Shown: positions 10,602 through 19,094 of the stretch, piece after piece | Position numbering within the stretch: the stretch's first letter is position 1 | Layout: each line of letters begins with the position of its first letter | Source of the DNA: Devosia insulae DS-56 | GTDB lineage: Bacteria; Pseudomonadota; Alphaproteobacteria; Rhizobiales; Devosiaceae | Direction: 5' to 3' | NCBI RefSeq assembly: GCF_000970465.2 | Contig: NZ_LAJE02000158.1 | Span: forward strand, 1-64,000 | Length of the DNA stretch: 64,000 nucleotides | Program-made: the position numbers and the translations under genes | The notes under the pieces: generated by a model | What the model was told of the DNA's origin: nothing | Database searches by the model: none | What the model saw: the letters and a program-made list of their open reading frames with translations, nothing else

Positions 10602-11314
10602 CAGCGGGCACCCCGCGCTTCGAGCTGCCGGCTGAGGATGGTGGAGAACTCGTCGGCAAAGCCTTCGAGCCGGCCGATCAGCTTGTTGGCATCACCCGAG
10701 AGCTTGTTATAGGCGATAACCGCCGGGATAGCGGCGAGCAGGCCGAGCGCAGTGGCGAACAGCGCTTCGGCGATCGGCCCGGCGACCACGCTGAGATTGG
10801 TGCTCGATGCGGCCGAGATGGCCGTAAATGCGTTCATGATCCCCCATACCGTGCCAAAGAGGCCAATGAAGGGCGAGGCCGAGCCGACGGTGGCGAGGAA
10901 GCCTAGGCGCTTCTCGAGGTTCTCGCTCTCACGGCTGATCGCCACGTCCAGCACCTTGTCGAGACGCCCCTGCACGCCGACGAACGACGAGGCGTTCTGC
11001 TCGTGGCTGCGCTTCCACTCCTTCATCGCCGCAACGAACACGGCGCCCAGCCCCATCGAGGGCTTCTCGCTCATCTGCTGGTAGAGTTCTTCCAGCGACT
11101 GGCCCGACCAGAACACCCGCTCGAAGCGGTTCATCTCGGCCTTGGCGCGCGCATACAGCATGGATTTGTCGACGATGATCGCCCAGCACCATACCGAGGC
11201 CGCGAGCAGCCCGATCATCACCGTCTTGACGACGAGATCGGCCTGCCAGAACAGCGCCCAGATCGAGAGGTCGGCATGCGGAGCGACCGTGCCGACTGCA
11301 TCCATGGCTTCCAT
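10601..11314 (-). CDS. tolQ: Tol-Pal proton channel subunit TolQ
   Basis: MotA/TolQ/ExbB family channel that with TolR uses proton-motive force to energise TolA. 237 aa with three TM helices: near residues 27-47 (VVKTVMIGLLAASVWCWAIIV), and a pair near 140-195 containing the conserved GLFGTVWGIMNAF and LLAAIPAVIAYN segments. It is the first gene of tolQRAB-pal. The usual upstream partner ybgC lies beyond a CHRD gene on the opposite strand, so the tol promoter should be in 11315-11633. Confidence 0.97.
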   Translation of the reverse strand: MEAMDAVGTVAPHADLSIWALFWQADLVVKTVMIGLLAASVWCWAIIVDKSMLYARAKAEMNRFERVFWSGQSLEELYQQMSEKPSMGLGAVFVAAMKEWKRSHEQNASSFVGVQGRLDKVLDVAISRESENLEKRLGFLATVGSASPFIGLFGTVWGIMNAFTAISAASSTNLSVVAGPIAEALFATALGLLAAIPAVIAYNKLSGDANKLIGRLEGFADEFSTILSRQLEARGAR

Positions 11315-11633
11315 GTAAGGGTCCTTCTCAGTCCGGCCCCGACGACCGAAACCTGATCGTCGGGTCGATGCGGTTCAAATTTGTCAAATTTAAGAGAAAA
11401 GCCCGGTTTTCCGGACCTTTGGCAGCGCTGCTCGTGCACTGCCTTACTTATGGTCAAGCAAACGTTAACAAAGCGATTCCTCGCGTTTGCGTGATCGCGG
11501 CAGATCGGCGCGGCGGGCAATGCCACAGGCGTGCCGTGCAACCCTCCGGGGTGATGCGCGTTGTCGTCTCGACTGCCCGTTCGGGGGTTCGCGGTCGTCC
11601 CACGACAATAGCAACAACCAAAGGGAGATCCCC
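11315..11633. other. Divergent intergenic region between tolQ and the CHRD gene
   Basis: A 319-bp gap between divergently transcribed genes. It contains a direct repeat CAAATTT-G-TCAAATTT near 11375-11391 and an AT-richer block with GTTAAC near 11463. Reading toward tolQ, a CTTGAC hexamer near 11452-11457 could be a -35, but no convincing -10 was found. AAGGGAG before 11634 is the RBS for the CHRD gene. No gene seen. Confidence 0.4.
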
Positions 11634-12074
11634 ATGCATCTCGACCTGACACGCACGCTGCTCGCCGCCACGGCGGTGCTCGCCTTCTCGGCCATGCCGG
11701 CTTTCGCCGAGCAGCAGAAGTTCACCGCCGAGCTCACCGGCGCCGCCGAGGTCCCGCCCACGGATTCGACCGGCACCGGCAAGGTGGAAGCCACGTACGA
11801 TACCGACTCCAAGGTGTTCACCTGGACCATCACCTATGATGGCCTGAGCGGCGACGCGGTAGCGGCGCACTTCCACGGCCCGGCCGCCGAGGGCGCCAAC
11901 GCCGGCCCGGTGGTCCCGATTGCCGATCCGCTGGCGAGCCCGATCAACGGCAATGCCACGCTGACCGACGAACAGGCCACCCAGCTGCAGGGCGGCTCGT
12001 GGTACTTCAATCTGCACACGGCGAAGTTCCCGGATGGCGAAATCCGCGGACAGGTAAAGCCCGCTGCGATGTAA
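11634..12074 (+). CDS. Secreted CHRD-domain protein
   Basis: The 146-aa product has a clear Sec signal peptide (LLAATAVLAFSAMPAFA, cleavage near residue 26) and one CHRD domain (chordin-like): FTAELTGAAEVPPTDSTGTG ... HFHGPA ... SWYFNLHTAKFPDGEIRGQV. CHRD domains occur in many bacterial exported proteins of unknown function; the conserved His-rich HFHGP and NLHT segments are present. The start has AAGGGAG 7 nt upstream. It stands alone on the plus strand between two leftward operon blocks. Biochemical role unknown. Confidence 0.85.
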   Translation: MHLDLTRTLLAATAVLAFSAMPAFAEQQKFTAELTGAAEVPPTDSTGTGKVEATYDTDSKVFTWTITYDGLSGDAVAAHFHGPAAEGANAGPVVPIADPLASPINGNATLTDEQATQLQGGSWYFNLHTAKFPDGEIRGQVKPAAM

Positions 12075-12098
12075 GACGCGGCTCTGAAGCAAATCCTT

Positions 12099-12125
12099 GG
12101 GTCGCCGGTTCGCTGGCGGCCCTTT
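12099..12125 (+). terminator. Weak terminator after the CHRD gene
   Basis: Stem GGGTCGCC / GGCGGCCC (one G-T pair) followed by only TTT, 25 bp after the CHRD stop and just before the convergent ybgC stop. Confidence 0.5.
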
Positions 12126-12126
12126 G

Positions 12127-12519
12127 CTATGCCTTGAGCAGATCCAGCAGTTCGCGCGGCATCCGCGCCACCCCGCCGCTGGTCTTGATCGCCACCACCT
12201 GCACCTCGGCCCGGGTGATCTCGACGCCATCGAGGCTGATCGACTGCACCAGGTTGAGCCGCGCCGCAGTGAGCGAGCCGACCTCGGTCGTCACCTCGAG
12301 GAGGTCGTCGATATGCGCGGCCGCCTTGAAGTCGATGCTCATGCTGCGCACCGCAAAGGCGATGCCGTCCTTCACCAGTTCCGAGTGATGCACGCCTCTC
12401 TCGCGAAGGAATTCGGTGCGCGCCCGCTCGAAGAAATGCAGGTACGCCGCGTGGTAGACATTGCCGGAAAAGTCGGTGTCTTCGTAATAGACGCGGGCGG
12501 TGAAATGGCTGCTGGTCAT
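12127..12519 (-). CDS. ybgC: YbgC-type acyl-CoA thioesterase
   Basis: Hotdog-fold thioesterase usually found with tol-pal; hydrolyses short acyl-CoA esters in vitro. 130 aa. The signature YYEDTDFSGNVYHAAYLHFFERARTE carries the catalytic Asp, followed by the family's MSIDFKAAAHIDDLLEV. The start at 12519 overlaps the Nudix stop by 4 bp (ATGA). It closes the long ruvC-to-ybgC overlapping chain. Confidence 0.93.
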   Translation of the reverse strand: MTSSHFTARVYYEDTDFSGNVYHAAYLHFFERARTEFLRERGVHHSELVKDGIAFAVRSMSIDFKAAAHIDDLLEVTTEVGSLTAARLNLVQSISLDGVEITRAEVQVVAIKTSGGVARMPRELLDLLKA

Positions 12520-13013
12520 AGCTCGTTCACGACGACATGGATCGGATGCGGCCCCAGCTCCGCCATGCTGCCGCGCAGTTCGGCCGGGAACAACGGCATC
12601 GCAGCGAGCGTGCCGACATCGTTGCGAACCCACTTGAATTCGAGCATTGCGCCACCATCGGCAACCGTATGGCAGACGGCGTCAGTGGAGAACGGGAAAC
12701 TCAAGGGTATCTCGACCGGGTAGTAGAAACCCATCTCGTGGATCACCTTTCCGCCGTAGCGGAACAGATCCTCCATGACGATGGCCAGTGGGCCGATCTC
12801 GGCCGCGACACCCAGCTCTTCCTCGAGCTCCCGAACCAGGGCCTCGGTGCTGACTTCGCCCATCTCGACCCGGCCGCCGGGCAGTGCCCACGAGTCCTCA
12901 GTGGTCGCGCGGTGGATGAGCACGTAGCCCTCGCGACGGATGATGGCGGCAGCACGGAACTGGAACCGCGTTGTGCCGTGATCGAAGGCGATCATCCGGC
13001 GACCGTCGGTCAT
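12516..13013 (-). CDS. Nudix hydrolase
   Basis: Predicted hydrolase of a nucleoside diphosphate linked to another moiety. 165 aa. A complete Nudix box begins at GGRVEMGE and continues through REL and EEELGV, matching GX5EX7REUXEEXGU. The substrate cannot be read from sequence. Start and stop both interlock by ATGA with the HhH and ybgC genes. A later ATG (MIAFDHGTTRF) is possible but would leave the upstream overlap unexplained. Confidence 0.9.
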   Translation of the reverse strand: MTDGRRMIAFDHGTTRFQFRAAAIIRREGYVLIHRATTEDSWALPGGRVEMGEVSTEALVRELEEELGVAAEIGPLAIVMEDLFRYGGKVIHEMGFYYPVEIPLSFPFSTDAVCHTVADGGAMLEFKWVRNDVGTLAAMPLFPAELRGSMAELGPHPIHVVVNEL

Positions 13014-13213
13014 TTCGCGGGCTCGGCGAACTGCATGCCATGCGCCTCGAGTTCGGCCCTGAGGATGCGGATGGCCTTGGGGCCCACTCCGTGCAGCGCC
13101 AGCAGTTCGCGTTCGTGGCGGCGGGCGACCTGTCCAAGCGTGGTGATGCCGGCAAGCTCTAGCGCCTGTGTGGCGGGCCGGCCGATGTTCGGGATTGGTC
13201 GGTCAGACGACAA
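13010..13213 (-). CDS. Small helix-hairpin-helix protein
   Basis: A 67-aa protein starting at TTG 13213, with GGGAG 7 nt upstream and an 11-bp overlap with the VOC stop. The body [20 protein letters not shown] followed by ELLALHGVGPKAIRILRAEL has two helices flanking a hairpin GVGPKA, as in HhH nucleic-acid-binding domains and the RNA polymerase alpha CTD. A TTG at 13231 is an alternative start. It likely binds DNA, which fits its place in a ruv-linked operon; no precise function is known. Confidence 0.75.
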   Translation of the reverse strand: MSSDRPIPNIGRPATQALELAGITTLGQVARRHERELLALHGVGPKAIRILRAELEAHGMQFAEPAK

Positions 13214-13637
13214 GGTGATGCTCCCGGTCAAACACCCAGACCTCTTCGTGGTCGATCTCGAACAGATGGCCATCGGGATCGCGGAAATAGCCGGCGGTGC
13301 CCCACTGGGTCCTGGTTGCCGGCTTGACGATGCTGCCGCCTGCCCGCTCCGCCTTCGCCAACAACCGGGCGACGTCATCGGGATGCTCGGCGCAGTAGAT
13401 CAGCGCCAGATCGGATGAAGCACCGGGATCACCCGGCTGGCCTACAGCATCCTTGGCCAGGTCGGTTTTGGAGATCAGCGCCAGAGCCATGCCGCCCAGG
13501 TCGAACTTGACGAAACCGGCATGGCTGGTTGGCGCCCGCTGCCAGCCGAGCGCTTCGTAGAACGCCGCCGATCGGGCAACGTCCGCGACGCCGAGCAGGA
13601 TGATGTGGACGCGGGGCCGAAACACCGGATCGCTCAC
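13203..13637 (-). CDS. VOC-family (glyoxalase-like) protein
   Basis: 144-aa vicinal oxygen chelate fold protein. The N-terminal beta-alpha-beta unit is [23 protein letters not shown], and the C-terminal unit is [21 protein letters not shown], with the metal-ligand-type Glu. Enzymatic role (lyase, dioxygenase or resistance) is not deducible. Its start overlaps the ruvB stop by 4 bp. Confidence 0.85.
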   Translation of the reverse strand: MSDPVFRPRVHIILLGVADVARSAAFYEALGWQRAPTSHAGFVKFDLGGMALALISKTDLAKDAVGQPGDPGASSDLALIYCAEHPDDVARLLAKAERAGGSIVKPATRTQWGTAGYFRDPDGHLFEIDHEEVWVFDREHHLVV

Positions 13638-14674
13638 TCCTCGCCCGGCTCCTCGAACAGGCTGCCCTGCATGCCGACAAAGCCCTGCGGCACGCTGATG
13701 CCCATGTGCTGGAACGCCAGCGCGGTCAGCATCCGGCCACGCGGGGTGCGCTGGATGAAGCCCTGCTGGATCAGGTAGGGCTCGACGATCTCCTCGAGCG
13801 CATCGCGCGGCTCGGACAGCGCCGCGGCGATGGTCTCGATGCCCACCGGGCCGCCGCCATAGAAATCGGCGATCACCTTAAGGTAGCGCCGGTCGAGCTG
13901 GTCGAGCCCGCGCACATCGACGTCGAGCCGCAGCAGCGCCTTGTCGGCGACCGAGCGGGTAATCTCCTTGGCGCCATCGACCAGCGCGAAATCGGTGACC
14001 CGGCGCAGCAGCCGGCCGGCGATACGTGGCGTGCCGCGCGAGCGGCGGGCAACTTCCATCGCTCCATCCGGCGCCATGCCGATGCCGAGCAGCCGGGCCC
14101 CGCGCTCGACGATCTTCACCAGCTCTTCGGGGGTATAGAAGTTGAGCCGGATAGGGATGCCGAAACGGTCGCGCAGCGGTGTGGTCAAGAGCCCGGCGCG
14201 GGTGGTGGCGCCGACCAGCGTGAACTTGGCGAGATCGATGCGCACCGAGCGCGCCGCCGGGCCTTCGCCGATGATCAGGTCGAGCTGGTAATCCTCCATC
14301 GCCGGATAGAGAATTTCCTCGATCGCCGGGTTGAGCCGGTGAATCTCGTCGATGAACAGCACATCGCGTTCTTCGAGATTGGTGAGCAGCGCCGCGAGGT
14401 CGCCGGCCTTGGCGATGACCGGACCGGAGGTGGCGCGGAAGCCGACGCCGAGTTCACGCGCCACGATCTGCGCCAGCGTGGTTTTGCCGAGCCCCGGCGG
14501 GCCGACGAACAGCACGTGATCGAGCGCCGCGCCGCGCTGCTTCGCGGCCTGGATGAACACCTCGAGATTGGCCCGCGCCTCGGCCTGCCCGATGAACTCG
14601 GAAAAGCCGGACGGGCGCAGCGAAACATCGAGCGGGTCATCGCGACCGGCTTGGGCGGAGGTTAGATCGGTCAA
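13634..14674 (-). CDS. ruvB: Holliday junction helicase subunit RuvB
   Basis: Hexameric AAA+ motor that drives branch migration with RuvA. 346 aa: [13 protein letters not shown]-terminal signature, Walker [10 protein letters not shown], Walker [12 protein letters not shown], sensor [19 protein letters not shown], and a C-terminal winged helix ending [23 protein letters not shown] overlaps on both sides. In this genome ruvB is separated from ruvCA by two unknown genes. Confidence 0.98.
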   Translation of the reverse strand: MTDLTSAQAGRDDPLDVSLRPSGFSEFIGQAEARANLEVFIQAAKQRGAALDHVLFVGPPGLGKTTLAQIVARELGVGFRATSGPVIAKAGDLAALLTNLEERDVLFIDEIHRLNPAIEEILYPAMEDYQLDLIIGEGPAARSVRIDLAKFTLVGATTRAGLLTTPLRDRFGIPIRLNFYTPEELVKIVERGARLLGIGMAPDGAMEVARRSRGTPRIAGRLLRRVTDFALVDGAKEITRSVADKALLRLDVDVRGLDQLDRRYLKVIADFYGGGPVGIETIAAALSEPRDALEEIVEPYLIQQGFIQRTPRGRMLTALAFQHMGISVPQGFVGMQGSLFEEPGEE

Positions 14675-15009
14675 GGCTTCAGTATCCGCGCCGCAATCAG
14701 GCCCAAAGCTAGGAGCAGCTTCGCTTCCCGCTCGTGGTCGGTGAAACCGCCGAAGCCATCGACGGAGCCGCGAAACAAGTCCTCATCACCTGCTTCGGGG
14801 TAGCTGACGGACATGCCACCCCACCGCACGCGGACGTAACCGCATGGCACACCGCCCTTGGTGATTGCATACTGCTCCGGCGCATCCCTGCAGGTAAGCG
14901 TCACCACCAGCCCTAGTTCGTTTGCGACAAGCATCACCGCGCCGGGAATCACTAGAGGATCCACCTTCGGGAGTTTTAGCTTTTCGAGATTCTCCATGGC
15001 GGAAGGCAT
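14671..15009 (-). CDS. Hypothetical protein between ruvA and ruvB
   Basis: About 112 aa, family not recognised. It begins [18 protein letters not shown] and ends in a hydrophobic helix ([14 protein letters not shown]). The ATG at 15009 has GGTGA 5 nt upstream; GTG 15018 and ATG 14997 are alternatives. Its stop overlaps the ruvB start by 4 bp. Base composition looks less GC-biased than the flanking ruv genes, hinting at later insertion. Confidence 0.65.
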   Translation of the reverse strand: MPSAMENLEKLKLPKVDPLVIPGAVMLVANELGLVVTLTCRDAPEQYAITKGGVPCGYVRVRWGGMSVSYPEAGDEDLFRGSVDGFGGFTDHEREAKLLLALGLIAARILKP

Positions 15010-15043
15010 TTTACTCACCCATAGGCGGGGTCTAGGCCGCCGT

Positions 15044-15478
15044 TCAAATCTTGTCTCGCGTTCCGACCCGGGAGGCGATGACCATTATCGCTATGTATTG
15101 AATGGCCAGCCAGGGAAAGGTGGTTACCAGTTCGAAGAAGCGAAGCCCGTCTTGTTTGAATGAGGGGCCCGACGGCAACCAATCGAACCAGCCCCACGAG
15201 ACTGAGGCTGTGCCGACAAACACTGCCAAGCTCAGTGGCAGCAGGACCAGGTGCTCCCATAGGCCAATCGGTGCCCGAAACGCGGAACGTAGAAGAACAG
15301 CAAGGCACCAGAACGCGTAAAGCACCGAGCTTGGCAAGAGAAACGACAGCGCCGAAGCCGTCGGACCATGGATCACCAGATCGACGAAGTACAAAATGGT
15401 TGGCCCCGTCACCAGTAGCAAGGCAAACAGGACGAGGATGCCAACCAGGCGATCGCGCGGTGCTGCACTGCCGATCAC
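15044..15478 (-). CDS. Four-TM membrane protein between ruvA and ruvB
   Basis: 144 aa with GTG start (GTGA overlap with the ruvA stop). Hydrophobic segments lie near residues 10-34 (LVGILVLFALLLVTGPTILY), 43-62, 73-96 (LVLLPLSLAVFVGTASVSWG) and 117-134 (FPWLAIQYIAIMVIA). No family recognised. Membership of a ruv operon may be positional only. Confidence 0.7.
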   Translation of the reverse strand: MIGSAAPRDRLVGILVLFALLLVTGPTILYFVDLVIHGPTASALSFLLPSSVLYAFWCLAVLLRSAFRAPIGLWEHLVLLPLSLAVFVGTASVSWGWFDWLPSGPSFKQDGLRFFELVTTFPWLAIQYIAIMVIASRVGTRDKI

Positions 15479-16089
15479 GAACTGAGTTCCCTGAGCCCCA
15501 GCCGGATCAGTTTGTCGGTCGGCACGTCGTCGCCCTCGCGACCGACCACCCGCGCCACCGCGGCCGAGGCCTGGGCGCTCGAGTAGCCGAGATTGGTGAG
15601 CGCCGAGACCGCGTCGGCAACATTGCCTGCCGCCACACCTTCACCCAAGGCAGCTTGGAGACCGAGAACGCCGGCATCAATGGCGCCCGCTGGCGCCTTG
15701 CCCTTGAGTTCGGTGACGATACGGACCGCCAGCTTGGGGCCGACGCCGTTGGCGCGGCCGACCATTGCCTTGTCCTGCAGCGCAATGGCGCTGGCGAGTT
15801 CGGACGGGGTAAGGACGGAAAGGATGGCCAGCGCCACCCGGCTGCCGACGCCCTGCACCGTCATCAGCGTCGAGAACCAGGCTTTCTCGCCTTCGGTGAA
15901 AAAGCCGTAGAGCCGGATCAGGTCCTCGCGGACGATCATCTCGGTATGGACGACCGCCGCATGGCCGACCTGCGGCAGCGCCGCCAAAGTCTTGGCCGAG
16001 CAGAACACCTGGTAGACCACGCCGTTGACGTCGAGATGCGCAAAATCGTCGCCGAAGCTGTCGACCATGCCCTTGAGTTTGCCGATCAT
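15475..16089 (-). CDS. ruvA: Holliday junction complex subunit RuvA
   Basis: Tetrameric four-way-junction binding protein that loads RuvB. 204 aa: an N-terminal OB fold ([28 protein letters not shown]), two HhH motifs ([33 protein letters not shown]) and a C-terminal UBA-like domain ([22 protein letters not shown]) that contacts RuvB. It overlaps ruvC by 4 bp. Confidence 0.97.
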   Translation of the reverse strand: MIGKLKGMVDSFGDDFAHLDVNGVVYQVFCSAKTLAALPQVGHAAVVHTEMIVREDLIRLYGFFTEGEKAWFSTLMTVQGVGSRVALAILSVLTPSELASAIALQDKAMVGRANGVGPKLAVRIVTELKGKAPAGAIDAGVLGLQAALGEGVAAGNVADAVSALTNLGYSSAQASAAVARVVGREGDDVPTDKLIRLGLRELSS

Positions 16090-16589
16090 GCAGGAACACT
16101 CAGCTTGCGGATGGCGCGATGGTGGGCATGGCAGACCGCGATGGCCAGCGCGTCGGCCGCATCGGCGCCCTTGAACGTCGCAGCGGGCAGCAGGATCTTG
16201 ATCATCACCTGGATCTGCGCCTTCTCGGCATGACCGGTGCCGACCACCGACTTCTTGACCAGGTTGGCGGCGTATTCACCCACCGGCAGGCCGCGTAAAG
16301 CGGGCGTCATCAGCACGACGCCGCGGGCCTGGCCCAGTTGCAGCGCCGAGCGCGCTCCAGCCGAAACAAAGGTCTCCTCCACGGCGGCTTCCTCAGGTGC
16401 ATATTCGTCGAGCACGGCAGCAATGCCGCGATGCAGCGCCACCAGCCGGTCGGCCAGTAGCCCCTCCACCGGCGGCGTGATGGTGCCGCAGGCGATAAAA
16501 CTCAGCCGGTTGCCGTTGCTCTCGATAATGCCCCAGCCGCAGCGCCGCAGCCCCGGATCGATGCCGATGATTCGCACTGTTTCAGCCAT
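16086..16589 (-). CDS. ruvC: Crossover junction endodeoxyribonuclease RuvC
   Basis: Resolves Holliday junctions by symmetric nicking. 167 aa with the RNase H-like acidic residues: Asp11 in [14 protein letters not shown], the Glu pair in EEAAVEETF, and the C-terminal [17 protein letters not shown]. It is the first gene of the leftward chain ruvC-ruvA-x-x-ruvB-VOC-HhH-Nudix-ybgC, in which nearly every junction overlaps. yebC lies upstream on the same strand, a common alphaproteobacterial neighbourhood, but here the DGC genes intervene. Confidence 0.97.
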   Translation of the reverse strand: MAETVRIIGIDPGLRRCGWGIIESNGNRLSFIACGTITPPVEGLLADRLVALHRGIAAVLDEYAPEEAAVEETFVSAGARSALQLGQARGVVLMTPALRGLPVGEYAANLVKKSVVGTGHAEKAQIQVMIKILLPAATFKGADAADALAIAVCHAHHRAIRKLSVPA

Positions 16590-16744
16590 GGTGAAGCTTT
16601 AGGTCAGGAGCCGAAGCCTACCAAGCGCTTTGTGAACGAAACGGAAACGCTACACCGAATTAGCTGCGATCCATGCCGACGCATTAATCAGCATTCAAGC
16701 ATTGCTCCCGTAAGCCCAAGGCATTCACTCCGGGGGACGCGGAA

Positions 16745-17521
16745 ATGAACAAGCTTGCACTGCCACCTTCCGAATGGCGCATCGTCTGGCAGCGCACGGC
16801 TCTGATCCTCGCCGCATCCACAGCTGGCTCCTGGGTAATGTCCAATCTGGTCATGATGTCCCTCGATGAAGGGATGAACGCGGTGGGTACCGTGCTGGCG
16901 CTTGGCATGCCGACCGCGTTGGGCGGCCCGATCCTGTTGTTCCTGCAGGTGCGCTCGGCGCAGCTGCGCGAGGCCAACCGCAAGCTCGAAACCCTCGCCT
17001 CCACCGATTGGCTGACCGATTGCCTCAATCGCCGCGCCTTCACTTCGCGCGTCACCTCGAGCCTCGGCCAGACCGGCGGCCACGGCACGCTGCTGGTGAT
17101 CGATGCCGACCACTTCAAGACCATCAACGACCGCTTCGGCCATGAGCGCGGCGACGAGGTGCTGCAGCTGATCGCCGGCGCCATTCGCGACAGCGTGCGC
17201 GGCGGTGACCTCGTCGGCCGCATCGGCGGCGAGGAGTTCGGGGTGTTCCTGCAGGATGCGGGCGACGACATTGCCAACGCCGCCGCCGAGCGCATCCGCG
17301 CCGCGGTGAACGCCTTGTTCGTCACTTCCGAGGGCATCGCGCAGCGGCTTTCGGTCAGCATTGGCGGAGCGGTCTGCGCCGGCGACTCCGGTTTCTCGGA
17401 GCTGTTCCAGATCGCCGACCGTCGCCTCTATGAGGCCAAGCACGCCGGCCGCAACCGGGTCGAACTCGGCCGGACGGCCGGGGATTCCGAGCTTGCCGCA
17501 ATGAGCGCCGCGATCGGCTGA
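16745..17521 (+). CDS. Membrane diguanylate cyclase (GGDEF), copy 1
   Basis: Predicted to make cyclic di-GMP from two GTP. 258 aa: two TM helices (about residues 18-38 and 48-68), a short linker (QLREANRKLETLASTDWLTD), then a GGDEF domain with intact active site GGEEF. The inhibitory I-site RGGD sits five residues before it, so product feedback is likely. DADHFKTINDRFGH is the metal/nucleotide segment. No sensory domain beyond the TM hairpin. A near-twin follows at 17633. Confidence 0.92.
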   Translation: MNKLALPPSEWRIVWQRTALILAASTAGSWVMSNLVMMSLDEGMNAVGTVLALGMPTALGGPILLFLQVRSAQLREANRKLETLASTDWLTDCLNRRAFTSRVTSSLGQTGGHGTLLVIDADHFKTINDRFGHERGDEVLQLIAGAIRDSVRGGDLVGRIGGEEFGVFLQDAGDDIANAAAERIRAAVNALFVTSEGIAQRLSVSIGGAVCAGDSGFSELFQIADRRLYEAKHAGRNRVELGRTAGDSELAAMSAAIG

Positions 17522-17632
17522 CCGCCGTCGAGGCGCAATAGATAAAATCCAATCCGGTGGCTTGAGGCGATTTCAACTCGCCCCGCCTATCGTTCCGGCC
17601 CTCTGCGCAGAAGTGCTGAAGGGACGCGAGCC

Positions 17633-18406
17633 TTGGATTTTTCACCCACCGGATGGGGCCGCGCTATCCTCTGGACTGCCCTTGGCGCGTTCGGCTGCGC
17701 CGCCGTCACACTGTTCATCGACTCGTTCAACTTCCACAACCTCGGCCCCGATGCCCTGCGCTGGTCGATCATGCTCGACGTGCTGGTGCCGCTCGGCCTT
17801 GCCGGTCCGATCCTGTTCTTCCTGCTCGGCAAATTGCGCGAGCTGGCGATCGCCCACGAGCTGCTGCGCCGCCATGCGGCGACCGATACCCTCACCGATC
17901 TGTTGAACCGCGGCGCCTTCACCCGCGAAGTCGAGGAAGCCCTGGCCGATGCGCGGTTTGCCGAAGACGGCATGCGCGGCACCTTGCTGGTGGTCGACGC
18001 CGATAACTTCAAGGCGATCAACGATACCTATGGCCACGAGCAGGGCGACGCCGCGCTGCGGCTGATCGCCAGCTCGATCCGTGGTGTCCTGCGCTCCGCC
18101 GACCTGATCGGGCGGATCGGCGGAGAGGAGTTCGCGGTCTACCTGCCCGGCACCACCCTGTTGATCGCCGAGGCAGTGGCCGAACGCCTGCGTCAGGCGG
18201 TCTACGGGGCCGAGTTCGCGCCCGAGGGCAAGCCGCACCAGCTGACGGTGAGCGTCGGCGGCGCCGTGTACGACCGCCACCTGCCCTTCACCGAACTGTT
18301 CCGGCTCGCCGACCAGCAGCTCTACGCGGCCAAGCAGAATGGACGCAACCGCATCGCCGTTGCGTCCATCTCGCACTACGAAACCCTGCCGGCCGCTGCC
18401 GCCTAG
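17633..18406 (+). CDS. Membrane diguanylate cyclase (GGDEF), copy 2
   Basis: 257 aa with the same layout as copy 1: two TM helices (about 11-32 and 46-68), linker (LRELAIAHELLRRHAATDTL), GGDEF domain with GGEEF, and RSAD as I-site. The TTG start at 17633 follows GAAGGGA. The two proteins align along their whole length, consistent with tandem duplication followed by divergence of the membrane part. The TAG stop is shared with the convergent VOC gene through the palindrome CTAG. Confidence 0.9.
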   Translation: MDFSPTGWGRAILWTALGAFGCAAVTLFIDSFNFHNLGPDALRWSIMLDVLVPLGLAGPILFFLLGKLRELAIAHELLRRHAATDTLTDLLNRGAFTREVEEALADARFAEDGMRGTLLVVDADNFKAINDTYGHEQGDAALRLIASSIRGVLRSADLIGRIGGEEFAVYLPGTTLLIAEAVAERLRQAVYGAEFAPEGKPHQLTVSVGGAVYDRHLPFTELFRLADQQLYAAKQNGRNRIAVASISHYETLPAAAA

Positions 18407-18774
18407 TCCGCTGCGGTGGTGGCCACCTCGACGAGGAAGTCGCCGGGCGCCGTGCAGTAGAACGTCGTCGTCCGGCTGCCGCCACGGCTGAACTGCTGCA
18501 CCTCGCCGGGACCATAGGCGGCAGCGACGAGTTCGGCGTGCTTCAACCGCACCTCGGCGACGCTGCCGACGAAGAAGCCGATATGGAAGTTCTTGTGATA
18601 GCTGGCCTCGGCCCTGCCGGTCGCCATGAAGTTGAGGACGAAGCCGCCCTCTCCTGCGAGGACGACGAAATTGTCGTGCGCTTTGCCGACGACGGCGAAA
18701 TCGAAATGCCGGGTGAAGAACTCAGCGGCCGCGCGCACATCGGCGACAGCGAAGTTGGCATGATTGAACTGCAT
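18403..18774 (-). CDS. VOC-family protein
   Basis: 123-aa glyoxalase/bleomycin-resistance-like fold: FNHANFAVADVRAAAEFFTR in the first module, and GGSRTTTFYCTAPGDFLVEV in the second. The start at 18774 was chosen because CAGGA lies 7 nt upstream; ATG 18792 is possible. No substrate assignable. It overlaps tail-to-tail with the second cyclase by 4 bp. Confidence 0.82.
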   Translation of the reverse strand: MQFNHANFAVADVRAAAEFFTRHFDFAVVGKAHDNFVVLAGEGGFVLNFMATGRAEASYHKNFHIGFFVGSVAEVRLKHAELVAAAYGPGEVQQFSRGGSRTTTFYCTAPGDFLVEVATTAAD

Positions 18775-19094
18775 GGTGATGTCCTGATGCATGTGGTGGA
18801 ACGGTCGCGCGACCGGATCCGTGACGCACGCGGCATAAGGGCATGTGGCTGGCGGTGATTGCATCGACCCATATCCCAACAAGCAGCGGGCGCCCGGGGT
18901 CGGACGCTCGTCGGCTTGCCGTGGGTCCTTCGCTCTGCAAGCGGGACAATCTCCCTCGCGGGAGGGCCGGACTCACCTTAACCGGCCTACGTTTTTTCGG
19001 CGTAACGAGCCCGAACTATTGCCCGGGCCCGGATTTGTCAAATGCGCAGGCGAGGTCGCCTTATGCGGCGTCGATCTCAACGTCGAAGCTGCCC
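18775..19094. other. 320-bp gap between VOC gene and yebC
   Basis: No convincing gene. It should hold the promoter of the leftward VOC gene. A local inverted repeat CCCTCGCGGGAGGG lies near 18954-18967. No SRP-RNA or tRNA signature was found. Confidence 0.4.

Noticed and set aside
18775-19094. Signal recognition particle RNA in the gap before yebC
   Set aside because: The conserved GGTCAGGTCCGGAAGGAAGC-type loop is missing on both strands.
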